Notes: a model not told the origin generated them from the letters alone. A stretch of 64,000 nucleotides of DNA from Tricholoma matsutake (GCA_026075535.2 AP026549.1:7006001-7070000); one strand, 5' to 3'; counted from the stretch's first letter, positions 31,670-43,072 are shown. Made by a program: numbers and translations.

Positions 31670-34500
31670 TCAAGCTTTCTGAGAACAAGTTCCATGACAT
31701 TGGGAAGCAGGCACTTGAACATTGACATGACTGCCGACATCATCATTGATGGTAGGCACAACCTTCTTTGCTGATGACTTGGCCTTTCTCTTTGCAGGTT
31801 CAGCTGCTATGACATGCTCCACATTAGTCTTGTCTACTGGTGCAGGATTGACAGTCTTCTTTGCCTTTCTCTCCAGGGCAGGTGCAGGTGCATGGGTGGG
31901 GGCAGGTGCAGGTGTGTGAGCAAGGGCAGGGGCTGGAGCTGGAGCTGGGGAAGGGGCTGGGGCTGGAATCTTCTGAAAGCTCGGAATCCGAGTTAGAATC
32001 CATGATGGGATCAACTACAGGTGGAGGAGGTGCTGTGGTAGAGACTGTTGGGGTTAACTGCTGATGAGCAGATGAGCAATGGAAGCTGAGTGTACCCATA
32101 GTGGAAGATGGAGTTGCTGACAGAGCTTGTTGAAGTGGAGTCGAAGTTTGTGGAGATGATGCCGTGGTCAGTGGTGAACACTCCACAACATTGAATGATG
32201 CAGCAACATGTTTACTGGCAGAGCTGGCATGCCCTGGTTCATTGTTGCTGTATAGATAGTCCAGATCACTTGTTTGGCCATCATCGTCCTGACCAAGTGA
32301 AAGTTTATCAAACTCTAGATCAAGTTCACTGCTATCAGAGCCATTCCCATTGCCTGCGCAACCTGCACGTGCTGTGGGGGTTGCTCTGGGGAATAAAATA
32401 CATGTGAACATGTCAAAGACTTTTCCAGTATGTGAACTTCCTTCTCACAACCCATCAATCAAAACCTTCTTGTATGCGTGAAAGAATCTGTGATAGTCAA
32501 TTTTTGAATGATGGCCCACTGGCCCAAATTCAGTATCAGGTGAGACCAAAAAAATTGCCTGTGGTATTGCTCAAGGTGAAGCCCAACAATGCTGCATAAG
32601 CGACATACCATGACAGCTACAGTAGCAACACCTCCAGGTGTAAGGTCATCCTGGGACTTGATATCCCATTGGACCCCCATTATTGTCCGCTTTGCATAAT
32701 TTTGCTCGTTTACAAGTGATGCGGTGCCAAACATGATACCCTTGAGAAGCTAGATATTGGATAAGGGATGTGTATGAATAAGTGCCAAAGCAGAAGGATA
32801 GAGGATTGGGGTGAATTTTGAGATCTTCCCAGGAGCACAGTTGATGTTGCACTTGAGTAATGCCTGCAGCTCTGGAACTTGACCATGATTAAATGGTTTC
32901 ATGAACCACTGGCTCAGAAGTTTGAAGGTGACATGGGCAACTTTCCACACATGGTCCACAAGTGTACTCTTCATTTGTTTACTGAAATGATGGAACTTTG
33001 TTTCATACATAATTAGTTAGTCGACATTATATACCATGGGTAGGACTTACATCAGTTTGAAACTTCGAGTGTCCACGAATAAAATGGTGGGTATGGTCCA
33101 GAAAGATGAAGTACACCTCCCCCAAAATTGCTGTTTCAATCAAGTTGTTGTCCTTGTAGCAATCAGGACTAAAGAGATCTACCTGTGGGGGTGGTTTGGA
33201 GAAAAATGCATCACCAGATGGAGTGAAGAGTTCATGCAAGACCATGAACTTCTTTGTGTGATTCTTGATCTCCTCGTCAAACTGTGAGACTGTGACAGTT
33301 TCTGTCCCATTTGTTGACTGGCGGGTGATGGTATCAAGCTGCTTCTCAAGCTCCTTGATACGGTGCTGGGTTGCTTCATATGCTGTTCAGAGCTTGTTGA
33401 AATTGAGCTGGGACTGCTTCAATGCCTATGCCATTAAGATCAGTGCACATAGTTGATAAATAGGATGTGTACAACATACGGCTTGGAAGACAACTGGTGA
33501 AGCACCTGCTGAGGGAAAGGTTTCAATGCAAACCATGGGAGCATCATCCTCATCTGTGCCAACTGCCATCAAGGCCATGAGCCATCATGATTCTTGCCAT
33601 CGTGTGAAGGATGATATGGGTAGTATAATAGTGCCCAATCTATAGCTTTTGTCAGCCCTGACAGCAAAAGCAAACACAAGTCCTGTCAGAATGAAATCAT
33701 GCATTGATCACCCTTTGCCCTTGTCAAATCAACTGAGGCCTTGCGGCACCTTGAGGCAGTGGTGGTTGCTCGGCTGAAGGCTTTCAAGATCAGACAGATA
33801 AGCAATTGTGCTGCCATTGGAGATGGAATCATGAGGATGCGGTGCTTGACTAAAATCATAACACTTGTACATATTACAAATGTCATGAGGAGTAATGGAC
33901 CTAAATTACTAGGTAGGTACTAGTCACATGTATGGCTCAGCATCGAGGAAGAAACAACTGGGATGTAAGGTAATACTGTAGCATTTGTTGTGCTGCAGAA
34001 GTGGTGTCTCATCGATGCCATTGATGTTGTTTCAATACCACCACAGGTCATGGAAGGGCAGCATGCAGTTGTGTGTCCCAGGGACAACAAGATGGTGAGG
34101 TATTTAGCAAACATGTGCTTGAAAATGAGGCCCCAATGGGATTGGAAAACAAAATGCTAAACATCTGAAATGCGATGATGCTGGTTGTCCGCGGCAGACA
34201 CGTTCAGCTTCTGCATGTATTGTTGACATATCATGAGCCAAATTGAGTTGCCGTTTGACCAGACTCTTGAAGGACTCATGATTCATCATCCCTGGCTCTA
34301 TCAGGGAAATCATATATTCCGGGGATTGCAGTGAGGCAATTCAAGCTTGATCTTGATGCGAGTTGCAGTTGATTTGATCATGTTCAGACACACAGCAACA
34401 GAGACAAAAGTGATTTGCCGAGTGTTCAATTCTATGGTGTGAAGAGAGGGTAAATAATCAAATAATGCGATGTGATCATTTGATGCACTGTTCAATGAAA
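31670..34500 (-). pseudogene. unidentified decayed gene, several exons' worth of sequence
   Basis: Minus-strand frames, in order, contain DYLPSLHTIELNTRQITFVS and KIKLELPHCNPRN (34,495-34,320), NHESFKSLVKRQLNLAHDMS (34,270), then an unclear part. FFSKPPPQVDLFSPDCYKDN and LGEVYFIFLDHTHHFIRGHS (33,245-33,060) and LVDHVWKVAHVTFKLLSQWF (32,970-32,900) follow. Then come FGTASLVNEQNYAKRTIMGV (32,730-32,670) and a low-complexity Ser/Pro-rich tail (32,411-31,820). Stops and shifts are frequent. It reads like a real gene that has decayed, either an accessory gene of a transposon or a captured host gene. No family can be named. Confidence 0.4.
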
Positions 34501-34559
34501 CTCAGGCCGTAGCCTCCACAAAATCTTACCTGGATCCATGAACCATCTGAATGTGTCAC

Positions 34560-36562
34560 CACAACCAACATAATGAAGCCGTCAGGAAATCAGTGTGAAG
34601 ATGCATCCGAAGAAGTGCCGACGCTATGCTTAGAAGTTCTCTGTTCACCAATTCTCATAGAGAACGTCATCAGTATACTCTCTGAGCTCTTCCATATATG
34701 TTCAAAGAAGCATCTGGGGAAGCTTGACAAAGTCGCAGTGGTCCTCATTATTGACAACCTCAACAACACCCCATGGATAAGTGCAACCACAAACTTGTTG
34801 ACTGTGTGGAGTATTAACAAGTTTGTCTGAGCCTATGACAGCAAATGGTATTTTGCTTGCAATCTCTTTGGCTTCTGCAATAGTCTCTTCATCTTCATTA
34901 TTATAGGTCAGCGCCTGGAAGATGTGGATATTGTGGGAAGCAATGTCGGAAAGAATCTGGGAACTTTAGATGAAACACATGTGATGAAAGTAGAATGAGT
35001 GTGTTTACCCGCTCTTTAAATTCTGCAATTTCCTTGTCTGTCATTGTATTGGCCTTGGCAATAACAGAGATCAAGTTGACTTTTGTATGGAGTTGGCACA
35101 TAAACTCGATGTCAATCTGCTTCAAACTGAATGACGCATCAGCAATGAACCACCAAGATTGGAGGCTCAAGGAAGAAACTCATGAGTGTCCAGTCGGCTG
35201 AATGAAGTAAAGACAAGCATGTACATGGTTGTCAACAACTTTCATATGGTTAACACCATTTTACTGTTCCAGATATGAATTGAACCGCCACTCGATATTC
35301 TCCACAATGGGCCTCCAGCTGTAAGTTGCACAGAAGATCAGATTGCCACCAAAAAGTTAAACTGGGTGATAAAATGCACCTGTCATCATTATTGACAAAA
35401 TTGCCAAAGCCGGTGATGATACTCGACCAGGAAACCCAAACAAAACCCACAATAAGGGCTCAAATGGTATAACACTAGTTAGAGGAAGGTTGCAAGGAGT
35501 ACTAAATATCACCGCTGTTACCCAAAGCTATGAAAACAACTCTAGATGGTGTCTGATGAAGTTCAATGAGGTTTGAGAGTATTCGAAGCACTACAAAGAT
35601 GTTCGAGAGAAGTTCGATAAAGATCGAATGTGTACAAAGCGCTGTGATGACATTCGAGGGAAGTTCAATGAAATTTGGGAGTGTACAAAGTGTTGTGATG
35701 ATGTTCAAAGATAGTTCAAAGAGGTGCAATGATGTTTGAAGAAGTTCAAAGGGCTTTTATAGAAGACGAGGACATTTTCGACGATGGCTGAGGATAGACT
35801 ATAGGGATGTAGAAAGGCGTCGAGAGGGGATAGACAATATGCGATAGTTTTGAAAAGCTAGTACGAGGAGTTTGAGGAAATTCAGCATAAAACACTGAAT
35901 TTCGAGACTAAATCGAGACACTTGGACTCAAGAGAATCACTCTTAAATCAGACGATTGGTGTGAGAGGATGATGTATTCTGTCTTTCTAAGTAGCTAGTA
36001 CAAGGCTATATATGTTTGGGAGAGGTGGTACTTAAAAGGAAATAGAACATGAGGAATACATGAGGCAAGATATAAACAATAAAGAACTTTACAAATCATA
36101 GAATAAATGAAAGATGATAAGAAGGGAAACATATAGAGTCACGATTTATTGTGGGTACCTGTCCTATTGATCCAATATACCATCAAGATGTCAAAGTACC
36201 ACTATCACGTCTTAAAATCCCATCGTTGCATCTCCTCATGTCCAGTGGTGCTCGATATGCAATGCACTAACTCTTACAAGGTGTGCTGCATGTGTCTGGA
36301 GGGCGATACAATAAGCATATGGCAGCCAATGGCATTTGAGGTGCTGAAGAAGTTGTTTGAAGTTGTTTGAGATTGTTTGAAGTCGTTCAAAATCATTCAA
36401 AATCATTCGAAGTGGTATCGCAGGGTTTGTAGGGGTTGGGAGCATGCATGTTGATGTGTTGATGCCTCTGGAGATGTTCCCAGAGCTTAGTGAGCACAGT
36501 GGACCTATCACCGGGGGTATCGACAACGGTTAAATGAAGTCAAACACCATTCTCCTCGATAT
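34560..36562 (-). pseudogene. septin fragment with retained introns, split by a TGAT..ATCA element
   Basis: Septins are GTP-binding filament proteins of the cell cortex. On the minus strand an exon begins after an acceptor at 36,563 (DIEENGV-stop-LHLTVVDTPG). It is interrupted by the insert 35,414-36,510 and resumes GFGNFVNNDD, then after an intron WRPIVENIEWRFNSYLEQ (about 35,330-35,265). HACLYFIQPTGHS, LKQIDIEFMCQLHTKVNLIS, VIAKANTMTDKEIAEFKERV and IPFAVIGSDKLVNT come next. YPWGVVEVVNNEDHCDFVKL and MEELREYTDDVLYENW end it near 34,640. The P-loop exon is missing. TGA codons at 34,702-34,704 and 34,645-34,647 stand where septins have Arg. A septin of the Cdc3/Cdc10 kind is likely, subtype unsure. 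Confidence 0.8.
35414..36510 (+). mobile_element. TGAT..ATCA element, copy 1, 4-bp target duplication (inside septin)
   Basis: This non-coding element (1097 bases) begins TGATGATACTCGACC and ends GTGGACCTATCA, flanked by CCGG at 35,410-35,413 and 36,511-36,514. Removal restores the septin VDTPG-FG junction. It shares GGAAACCCAAACAAAACCCA next to its start, AGCATAAAACAC in the middle and its end with copies 2 and 3. The interior (35,540-35,760, 36,345-36,420) has diverged GTTCGA/GTTTGA-rich repeats. It looks like a long solo LTR, but no internal region or primer site is seen. Confidence 0.75.
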
Positions 36563-36769
36563 CTATAAGTAAATGGTTTGTTTACACATAGGTGTTAGCC
36601 CCAAGGGTGCTGACCCAGAACTTCTTCTTGAGCTTTTCTCACTGACATCATCTATAGTGCATTTGAGGCTGCCATTGCAGTGGGGGGTTGGGCCCGACAT
36701 TCCAGCTCTGTGGTTTGTCTTTGTTATCGGGTGCACAACGTGATGACAAACGCAACTGCCTGCAGTGGT

Positions 36770-37040
36770 CGGTAATGGTGGATGTGTGTGTTTGCGAGGC
36801 TGGGGCAGTGGGTCTGTTCTGCACAAGCTCTTGTAGATATGCAGTGTTGTAAGCTTTACTAATGAAAACTGACCATAAACGAGGTCCAGGATGGAAAATG
36901 TGATAAAACCCACCTTGTTCTGGATAGGTAAGATTCATCACAATGTTTTTTGGCACTCCAACTTTGTTGAACTCCAGATTGGGATCACCAGTGATAACAG
37001 GTCATGCCGAGATATCAACAGGTTTACCCATCAAGTTGCC
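36770..37040 (-). pseudogene. fragment of RNA polymerase II largest subunit
   Basis: On the minus strand an exon (37,040-36,914) reads GNLMGKPVDISA, a TGA stop, then [19 protein letters not shown] and [10 protein letters not shown]. This matches the conserved RPB1 region around the GNLMGKR..SARTVITGDPN block. After an intron (GTGGG..TTAG) [16 protein letters not shown] follows (36,858 to about 36,770), as in RPB1. The in-frame TGA (37,002-37,004) stands at the Arg of SARTVITG, consistent with CGA to TGA. The fragment is tiny relative to the real subunit and lies between a Plavaka fragment and the septin fragment, same strand. Confidence 0.75.
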
Positions 37041-37259
37041 CTATAATAATTTCTTGAATTCTGAGATGACATGCATCAGCATGCTTTCCTGTTCGCATGG
37101 TGGAGGCCTCAATAATGTCGCCATGTTTGTAAGTCAAGTCATCCTCACTCCTCATCGCTCCACATCAACAGCGATACTCAGCCAAACTGGAGGTGGTGGG
37201 ACAGACGATGACTCTGAATCTGTGAAATCAACAATAAGCTGGTAAAAATGGGTGTAATG

Positions 37260-39895
37260 GCACAACCTTCTAAGTACCATTAAAGTCATCATGTTGAAGA
37301 TTCCCAAGGTGGATACATGGATCTAATGCGAAGGAACATATCTGTATCAACTACATCAACAACCAGATAATCCCCATCCTTGCAGTTTTCAGCAACAAGA
37401 AAAGCACCACAGCAAATGGATCTAACAGAGACAAACATTGCATCTGCTCATGGCCACATCCGCATGCGGTGAAGATTCAGTGCTTTATCCTTGTTCTGTA
37501 GAGTCAGGACTTCAGAAAAAGGGTGAACCAATGCTATAGGGAGCACAACACCCTCAAAAGAGTACATGAAAATAAATGCCAGGTGGGCAAAGAAGTCACG
37601 CTCCATGTTATGGATGATGACACAGTCATATCGCTCTTGTGAATAGAAGTTTGGGCTGCAGCATAGATAATCAGTCTTTGCTTTCCAGTCAACATGCTGA
37701 TAGGTCCACCTTGTTGTTCAAGCTTGGAAAACACATCTACAATCATTGTCGAAGCTCTATGAACCCATACAAACCCTTCCGAAGCTCTATGAATCCCTCC
37801 GAACCTCTACGAACCTCTGCGAACCTCTACAAAGTCATGAGAATGCTTCGAAATTCTTCACAACACTTCAAAACTCTTTGTATGCCTTCAGCCACTATAA
37901 TACAATTCCCCCGACCTTTGCACAGCTCAGGATATACACTTGGAACATTGTCGATGAGTTCCAAACCAGTATCGAGCAATATCGCAGTGATATCGGCCTT
38001 TGAACAAGTCCAATATTTCCTCAACCGACTTCAAAAATCGTCGAACATTGCAAATCAACATCAGATGCTATATTGCTATCATCGCACACCTGCCAGACGT
38101 ATCCCCTACCATTGTCGAACAATATCGCACCGATTTCGGGCCATGAATGAAGTCCAAAGAAACTTGGAAAATCTTTGAAAAACATCGAACCTCAAAAAAC
38201 ATCGTTGGACACAGTATTTCCTGTTCGAACGATCTTCAGATGCATGGTGGACACATGGGACACTATATTGAGTATATCGAACACATTTTGACCGCATGTG
38301 CACGCATACAATTTGCTTGAAGCAGTTTCCAATCTTTTATTCAATTTATCACAAGGACAGTCCAGTTTTAGCTATTCTTTCTTATTATTTCTTCATCATG
38401 TGCTATATTCACCCTTTCTAGGCTCGCTTTATTGTTCTGATATACTTATATTGTCTTTTGCCTCGAGTTTTCCACATGTTTGCCTCATGTTCTCTAGCCT
38501 TTTTAGGTACTTTCTTTATTTTATATAAAAAGATGTACTAGATACAAAGAAAAACAAGAAAGTCGTCATCTTCCTCCCAGATCACAGTGATTTGAGAGTT
38601 TGGTTTAGTCTTATTCAGTCCGAAGTTTGGTGTTTTACACTAAACTTCCTCAAAATTCCTCAAGATTCCTCACATTATGCTATTTTCCCTCTCGTTTCCC
38701 TCGATTCACCTTTGTTTTGCTTCTACTACTCGTCTAGTCTCCTGATCTTGCATCTGAACATATTTGTGCACTCAAAATTCCTTGAACCTTCTCTGAAAAA
38801 ACCTCGAAAAATATTGCAACACCTCGAAAAATATCATGACATCTTGAAAATCATCACAACTCCTCGAAACACATTCTTTTAGCTTCGAACTGCTTCGACA
38901 AGCAGTTATTTTATGACTATTTGATGGTCAGTCTGACAGGTGACATATAGAGGGCCTTGCATCCTTCCTCTGACTTGTGTTATACCATCTGAAGCCTTTT
39001 TGTGGGTTTTATTTGGGTTTCCGGGTTGAGTATCATCAATGTCACTCATAGTATGACTTGATGAAATGGTGTTCAGCAATCTGAACAGTGTTGTCATGAA
39101 TGTAGAATATCAGAAGCATGGTGATAACTCACATAATCATCCGCAGTAATAACGACCCGCTGTTGAGGATCAAGTTGAATAGGGCTGTCAGAACATCTGA
39201 GTAAGTTCTCTAGAAAAGTTGCAAATTGGATTTGAAAATGTGAAAAGGCTGGATTATCCTGGCAAGACTGTTCCAAGGTCAGGAACATGACTGGAGGTTG
39301 CACAGTACCTAGGAATACATTGCCAAATGCACCACTTGTACCTGTGCCAACCTCATGCAAGTCCTGGATGTCACTGATGCCCTCAGCATCAGTCTCGTCA
39401 TCTTCAAGTGCATCAATTTGACTGTGAATGACAAGTGATGTAAGCATGTGGTGATCCTCTCATAAGATCAAGTTCAACAATAAGAATATGTTTTAGACAG
39501 TGGCGACAAATGAGACAAACTTGTGGTGCAATGTTTTTGAAGTTTGACTGAAGCTGATACCATTTTTTGAGTGGACTGTGAAGTCTCTCAAAGAGTTTGG
39601 TAGAGTAAACAGCTGTGACACCTTTCTCTAAGATATGGTCGGAGACATGCATGTGGGCATGCATCTTTGGGAAATTGAAATTCTTTGTAGATTCATCTGA
39701 GTTATCATCATCATCCAAGTCACTTTGCGCATCAACATATTCCTAGATGCATATATCCAGATTGTCACAAGTCTATGAGCTAAGAATGAGCCTTACCTTG
39801 ATAAGAGCAGAGAAGCATGACAATTCTTGGCAGCCTTCTCTGATTGTGTTGTCCATGTGAACCTCCATTGATACCCACATGTCCAGGTAATTTAT
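37260..39895 (-). pseudogene. Plavaka-type transposase, copy 3 (C-terminal part), split by a TGAT..ATCA element
   Basis: Reading leftwards: YLDMWVSMEVHMDNTIREGC and ELSCFSALI (39,890-39,800), KNFNFPKMHAHMHV and KLFERLHSPLKKWYQLQSNF (39,690-39,550), then LDPQQRVVITADDYV (about 39,130). After the insert 37,698-39,038 come LIIYAAAQTSIHKSD (37,680-37,630), DFFAHLAFIFMYSFEGVVLP and IALVHPFSE (37,600-37,510), LQNKDKALNLHRM, MFVSVRSICCGAFLVAENC and YLVVDVVDTDMFLRI (about 37,360-37,315). The N-terminal half is missing. Frames shift and stop codons occur. The order and spacing match the C-terminal region of copies 1 and 2 only partly, so it is probably a different Plavaka subfamily. Confidence 0.7.
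37698..39038 (-). mobile_element. TGAT..ATCA element, copy 2, inside Plavaka copy 3
   Basis: On the plus strand it begins TGATAGGTCCACC and ends GAGTATCATCA, that is, inverted relative to copies 1 and 3. It is flanked by ATGC (37,694-37,697) and ATGT (39,039-39,042), a 4-bp duplication with one transition. It is 1341 bases long. The left part has a CGAAGCTCTATGAACC / CCGAACCTCTACGAACC repeat (37,745-37,860), the right part TCGAAAAATATTGCAACACC-type repeats (38,800-38,880). It has no coding capacity; long frames in it follow the repeats. Confidence 0.7.
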
Positions 39896-40795
39896 CTATG
39901 GCAAGCGCAGTCCTATGTGTGCTATGCCAGCTTAACCCCTTCTGAGACCCGAACCCCCTTAATGAGCTATGCCATTGCCAACTGGAGACTTCCCCAGTGG
40001 CTCCCCATGGATCAACAATCCTCCAAGGGGATTCAGCGACTGCATGAGCCATACAGGATGGCTCAACCCTGAATCAATGACCCAGTGGAATCCTGGGCCC
40101 AATTCATGCATCAACAACTCTACCAATTCCAGAACTCCTCTGGGTTGGTTCTGGATGAACACCATGTTTCTCTTCCCCACGTAAGGGGAATGCTTTTATT
40201 ATGACAACAAGTTCCCCCTGGACTGTCTCAGTGACAGAAGTCCAGTTTAAATCTATGCCTGGCAGAGGTCTTCACCACCCCAAGATTGTATCAAAGCTTG
40301 CGATCTTCATTGGGCATCTCCGTTGCTCTGTGCCGAGACCGACAGTTCATGTCTCCAGTGACTGACAATGTCACTGTGGATGAGGTTGTCCAACATCTGG
40401 CTTCAATTGGAGTCCCTGACCATGAGGTCTGGGAAGCCTACTACTATGGAATAGGAATGTTGACAGCAGCTACTCAGTCCTGCAGGGAAGATGAGTCCAC
40501 AGATGCTAATGCTACCCTGCAACATGTTTGTCAAGTGGCTCCACCTGCACCCAAAGATGCCCCTCTGATGACAGAACCCCATCTGTGGCTGCCTCCTCCT
40601 GGGGCATGCTGTTTAACTCAGCCCCCACCAACCAAGCATATGAGAGACAGGGAATCGCCTGAGACTCCCCCACCTTTGGGGGGGCTGCTAGGACTGTCTT
40701 CCTCTACTCATGCCATGCCCCAGCTCAGCGTCTCATTCTTCCACCTCGACTATGCGACCCGCGAACCATGTTGATCCTCTCATTACTCCTGCCAC

Positions 40796-42130
40796 TGATG
40801 ATGCTCAACCTGGAAACCCAAACAAAACCCACAAAAGGCTTCAGATGGTATAACACGAGTCAGAGGAAGGATGCGAGGCCCTCTAGACATCACCTGTCAG
40901 ACCGACCATCAAATAGTCATAAAACAACTGCTTGTTGAAGCAGTTCGAGGCTAAAAGGATGTTTTTCGAGGTGTTGCAATGATTTTTGAGACTTTGCGAT
41001 GATTTTCGAGATGTTGCAATGCTTTTTGAGATGTTGCAATATTTTTCGAAGAGGTTTCGAGGAACTTCGAGTGCACAGATATGTTCGGATGCAAGATCAG
41101 GGGACTAGATGAGTAGTAGAAGTGACAAAAGGCTAATCAAGGGAAGCGAGAGCGAAAATAGCGTAATGCAAGGAATTTTGAGGAATTTTGAGGAAGTTTA
41201 GCATAAAACACCAAACTTCAGACTGAATAAGACTAAACTGTCAAATCACTGTGATCTGGGAGGAAGACAATGACTTTCTTGTTTTTCTTTGTATCTAGTA
41301 CATCTTTTTATATAAAATAAAGAAAGTACCTAAAAAGGCTAGAGAACATGTGTAGAACATGAGGCAAAAGATATGAGTTAAGGCACAAGGCCAAAAAGGA
41401 GACTGGAATCCGAACAAGAAAGATATATATCATATGATGAAAGAGTAACAAAGGGTATAGAACTAAAAGGGGACTGTCCTTTGTGTATAAACTGCACTAA
41501 GTCTCACAATAATGCGTCCAGCAGGTTCTGTGCACAATAGGGACTTGGAATGAGGCTGACCTACTATCAGCAAGTTTGAGCACAAGTTGGAATACTTCCT
41601 GGTGCATGTTATTCCACCATATAGATAACAAATGCGGCGCCCAATGTCGCTCGCAGTCTCTCGATATCAATCGATGACGCTCGATGATGCTCGACGATGT
41701 TCGATCATGTTCGATACAATGCTCGTGATGATGTTCAACAATGTTCGACAATGTTCGATGATGTTTGATCGCATTTGACGATGTTTGATCGCGTTTGACG
41801 ATGTTTGATCGCGTTTGACGATGTTTGATCGCGTTTGACGATGTTTGATCGCGTTTGACGATGTTTGATCACGTTTGACGATGTTTGATCGCATTTGACA
41901 ATGTTTGATCGCGTTTGACGATGTTTGATCGCGTTTGATGATGCTCGATGATGTTCAACGATGTTCAATCGCATTCAACGATGCTCGATCACGTTTGACA
42001 CAATATTGCGCTTGGTAGACTTGGTCAGGAGTGGTCACACTGCTTCTGGGACCTTGTGCGAGTTATCCAATGTGATTAGAATGTGGCCAAAATGGTGAAT
42101 CGGCCTTTGAGCCAAGGAGACAACCTATCA
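40796..42130 (+). mobile_element. TGAT..ATCA element, copy 3
   Basis: It begins TGATGATGCTCAACC and ends CAACCTATCA, 1335 bases, flanked by CCAC (40,792-40,795) and CCGT (42,131-42,134), two transitions apart. It is closely similar to the reverse complement of copy 2 in 40,808-41,340 (for example GAGGAATTTTGAGGAAGTTT and CACTGTGATCTGGGAGGAAG). Its right half contains the 20-bp tandem array. Confidence 0.7.
41761..41940. repeat. nine tandem 20-bp units
   Basis: The unit is ATGTTTGATCGCGTTTGACG with few substitutions over 180 bases. It is flanked by degenerate ATGCTCGATGATGTTCGA-like units (41,650-41,760 and 41,941-42,000). The unit contains the palindromic GATC and an inverted-repeat-like pattern. 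Confidence 0.95.
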
Positions 42131-42937
42131 CCGTGCCTTCTCGTCCTGCCTACATGTCCTCTGGGCCATCAGCCCCAGGGCCATCCAGCTCTGCTTTCCA
42201 GTCCTTGAGTTTCCACCTGTCGCTTCCCAGTGTACCCCTGGGGGTACCCAGACTCCCTCATGGAACCTCTAACCCTGTCTCATTGACCGCACTCCCCGTT
42301 GTGGCGGTACCTTCTCCCCACCTTGCTCCTCTTGCTCCTGTCTCTCCAACCCCATCGACTGGCTCCCAACCTCTGGAGACCCCAGACTTCATGGATGGAG
42401 GATGGTCCTACATAGGTCCTCCCCATCAAACCAAGGCTGATAAGAATAGGGCCAAGAGGGAACAAAAAAAGGAACAATTAGCTGTGACTGGACCCCCACC
42501 TGCAGGGCTGGGAGGGGGCCAGTTCCAACTCTTTGTGTGCCCTACTCAGAGTTGACGAAAGAACAAGGGTTCTGAGTCCAAGTGCACTGACTCGGTCTCT
42601 GATTCCGGAGATGACTCAGATGCTCCTGTCGCTGCCCACCCAGAGGGAGAGCAGCTTCTCAAATCCCCTGCTGTGGAATTGTCCCCGGTGACTCCCATCT
42701 CCCAGGTGGCCTCCCTGGTGTCTACTACAGAGTCACCCATCTTCTCGTCCCTCCCGTTAGACAATGGAATGGATATGGATGAACCCCTCAGCAGTCAGTC
42801 CTCTGGAAACTCCAGTGTTCCCCCTGCTCAACCCTCCGGGGCTGAGTAAAAAATAATTCTTCTTGCATCACATTTCCTTCTTGATATCTTGGAATGGTCA
42901 TGGCTTGCCCTCCAGGTTCAAGCCAAAGGGGGAGAGT

Positions 42938-43072
42938 GTAGTGGTGACTGACTAGTTGTCAGTCTTTATATATATTTACTTTACCTTTCAATAGCCTTGT
43001 ACCGGACCCTTTATAAGGGCCAGCTCCTATTCAGATCAACAGACTTTTACATTACTGACATCAATATACATT
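42938..43072 (+). repeat. possible short LTR preceded by a polypurine tract
   Basis: AAAGGGGGAGAG is followed by TGTAGTGGTGACTGAC, a GACTGAC/GTCAGTC hairpin, TATATATA and TTTATAAGG promoter-like motifs, and ends near AATATACA. This has the layout of the 3' end of an LTR element. No second copy is in the window. Confidence 0.45.

Larger units (their letters stand above)
39896..42850 (+). pseudogene. Pro/Ser-rich ORF1-like gene of a retroelement, split by a TGAT..ATCA element
   Basis: A first part (40,286-40,774) reads DNVTVDEVVQHLASIGVPDH and EVWEAYYYGIGMLTAATQS, then turns Pro-rich. After the insert 40,796-42,130 the frame continues Pro/Ser-rich (42,133-42,555), with WSYIGPPHQTKADKNRAKRE in a basic stretch, and further Ser-rich to about 42,850. 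A following frame reads ISWNGHGLPSRF (about 42,885-42,920), which resembles the start of a LINE endonuclease (SWNVNGL). It might instead be a non-autonomous LTR element, because a polypurine tract and LTR follow. Function is unassigned. Confidence 0.4.

Noticed and set aside
31824..32411. 195-codon Ser/Pro/Cys-rich protein as a gene
   Set aside because: Largely low-complexity GGTGCAGG-type repeat on the other strand; treated as the tail of a decayed gene.
35414..39038. One large transposon with about 1 kb terminal inverted repeats
   Set aside because: Each end copy has its own 4-bp duplication and each separately splits a different gene, so these are two independent insertions in opposite orientation.
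41761..41940. CRISPR-like array
   Set aside because: Units are contiguous 20-bp tandem repeats without unique spacers, and the genome is eukaryotic.
41667..41974. Repetitive protein QTRSNIVKRD..
   Set aside because: It is simply the translation of the 20-bp tandem array.
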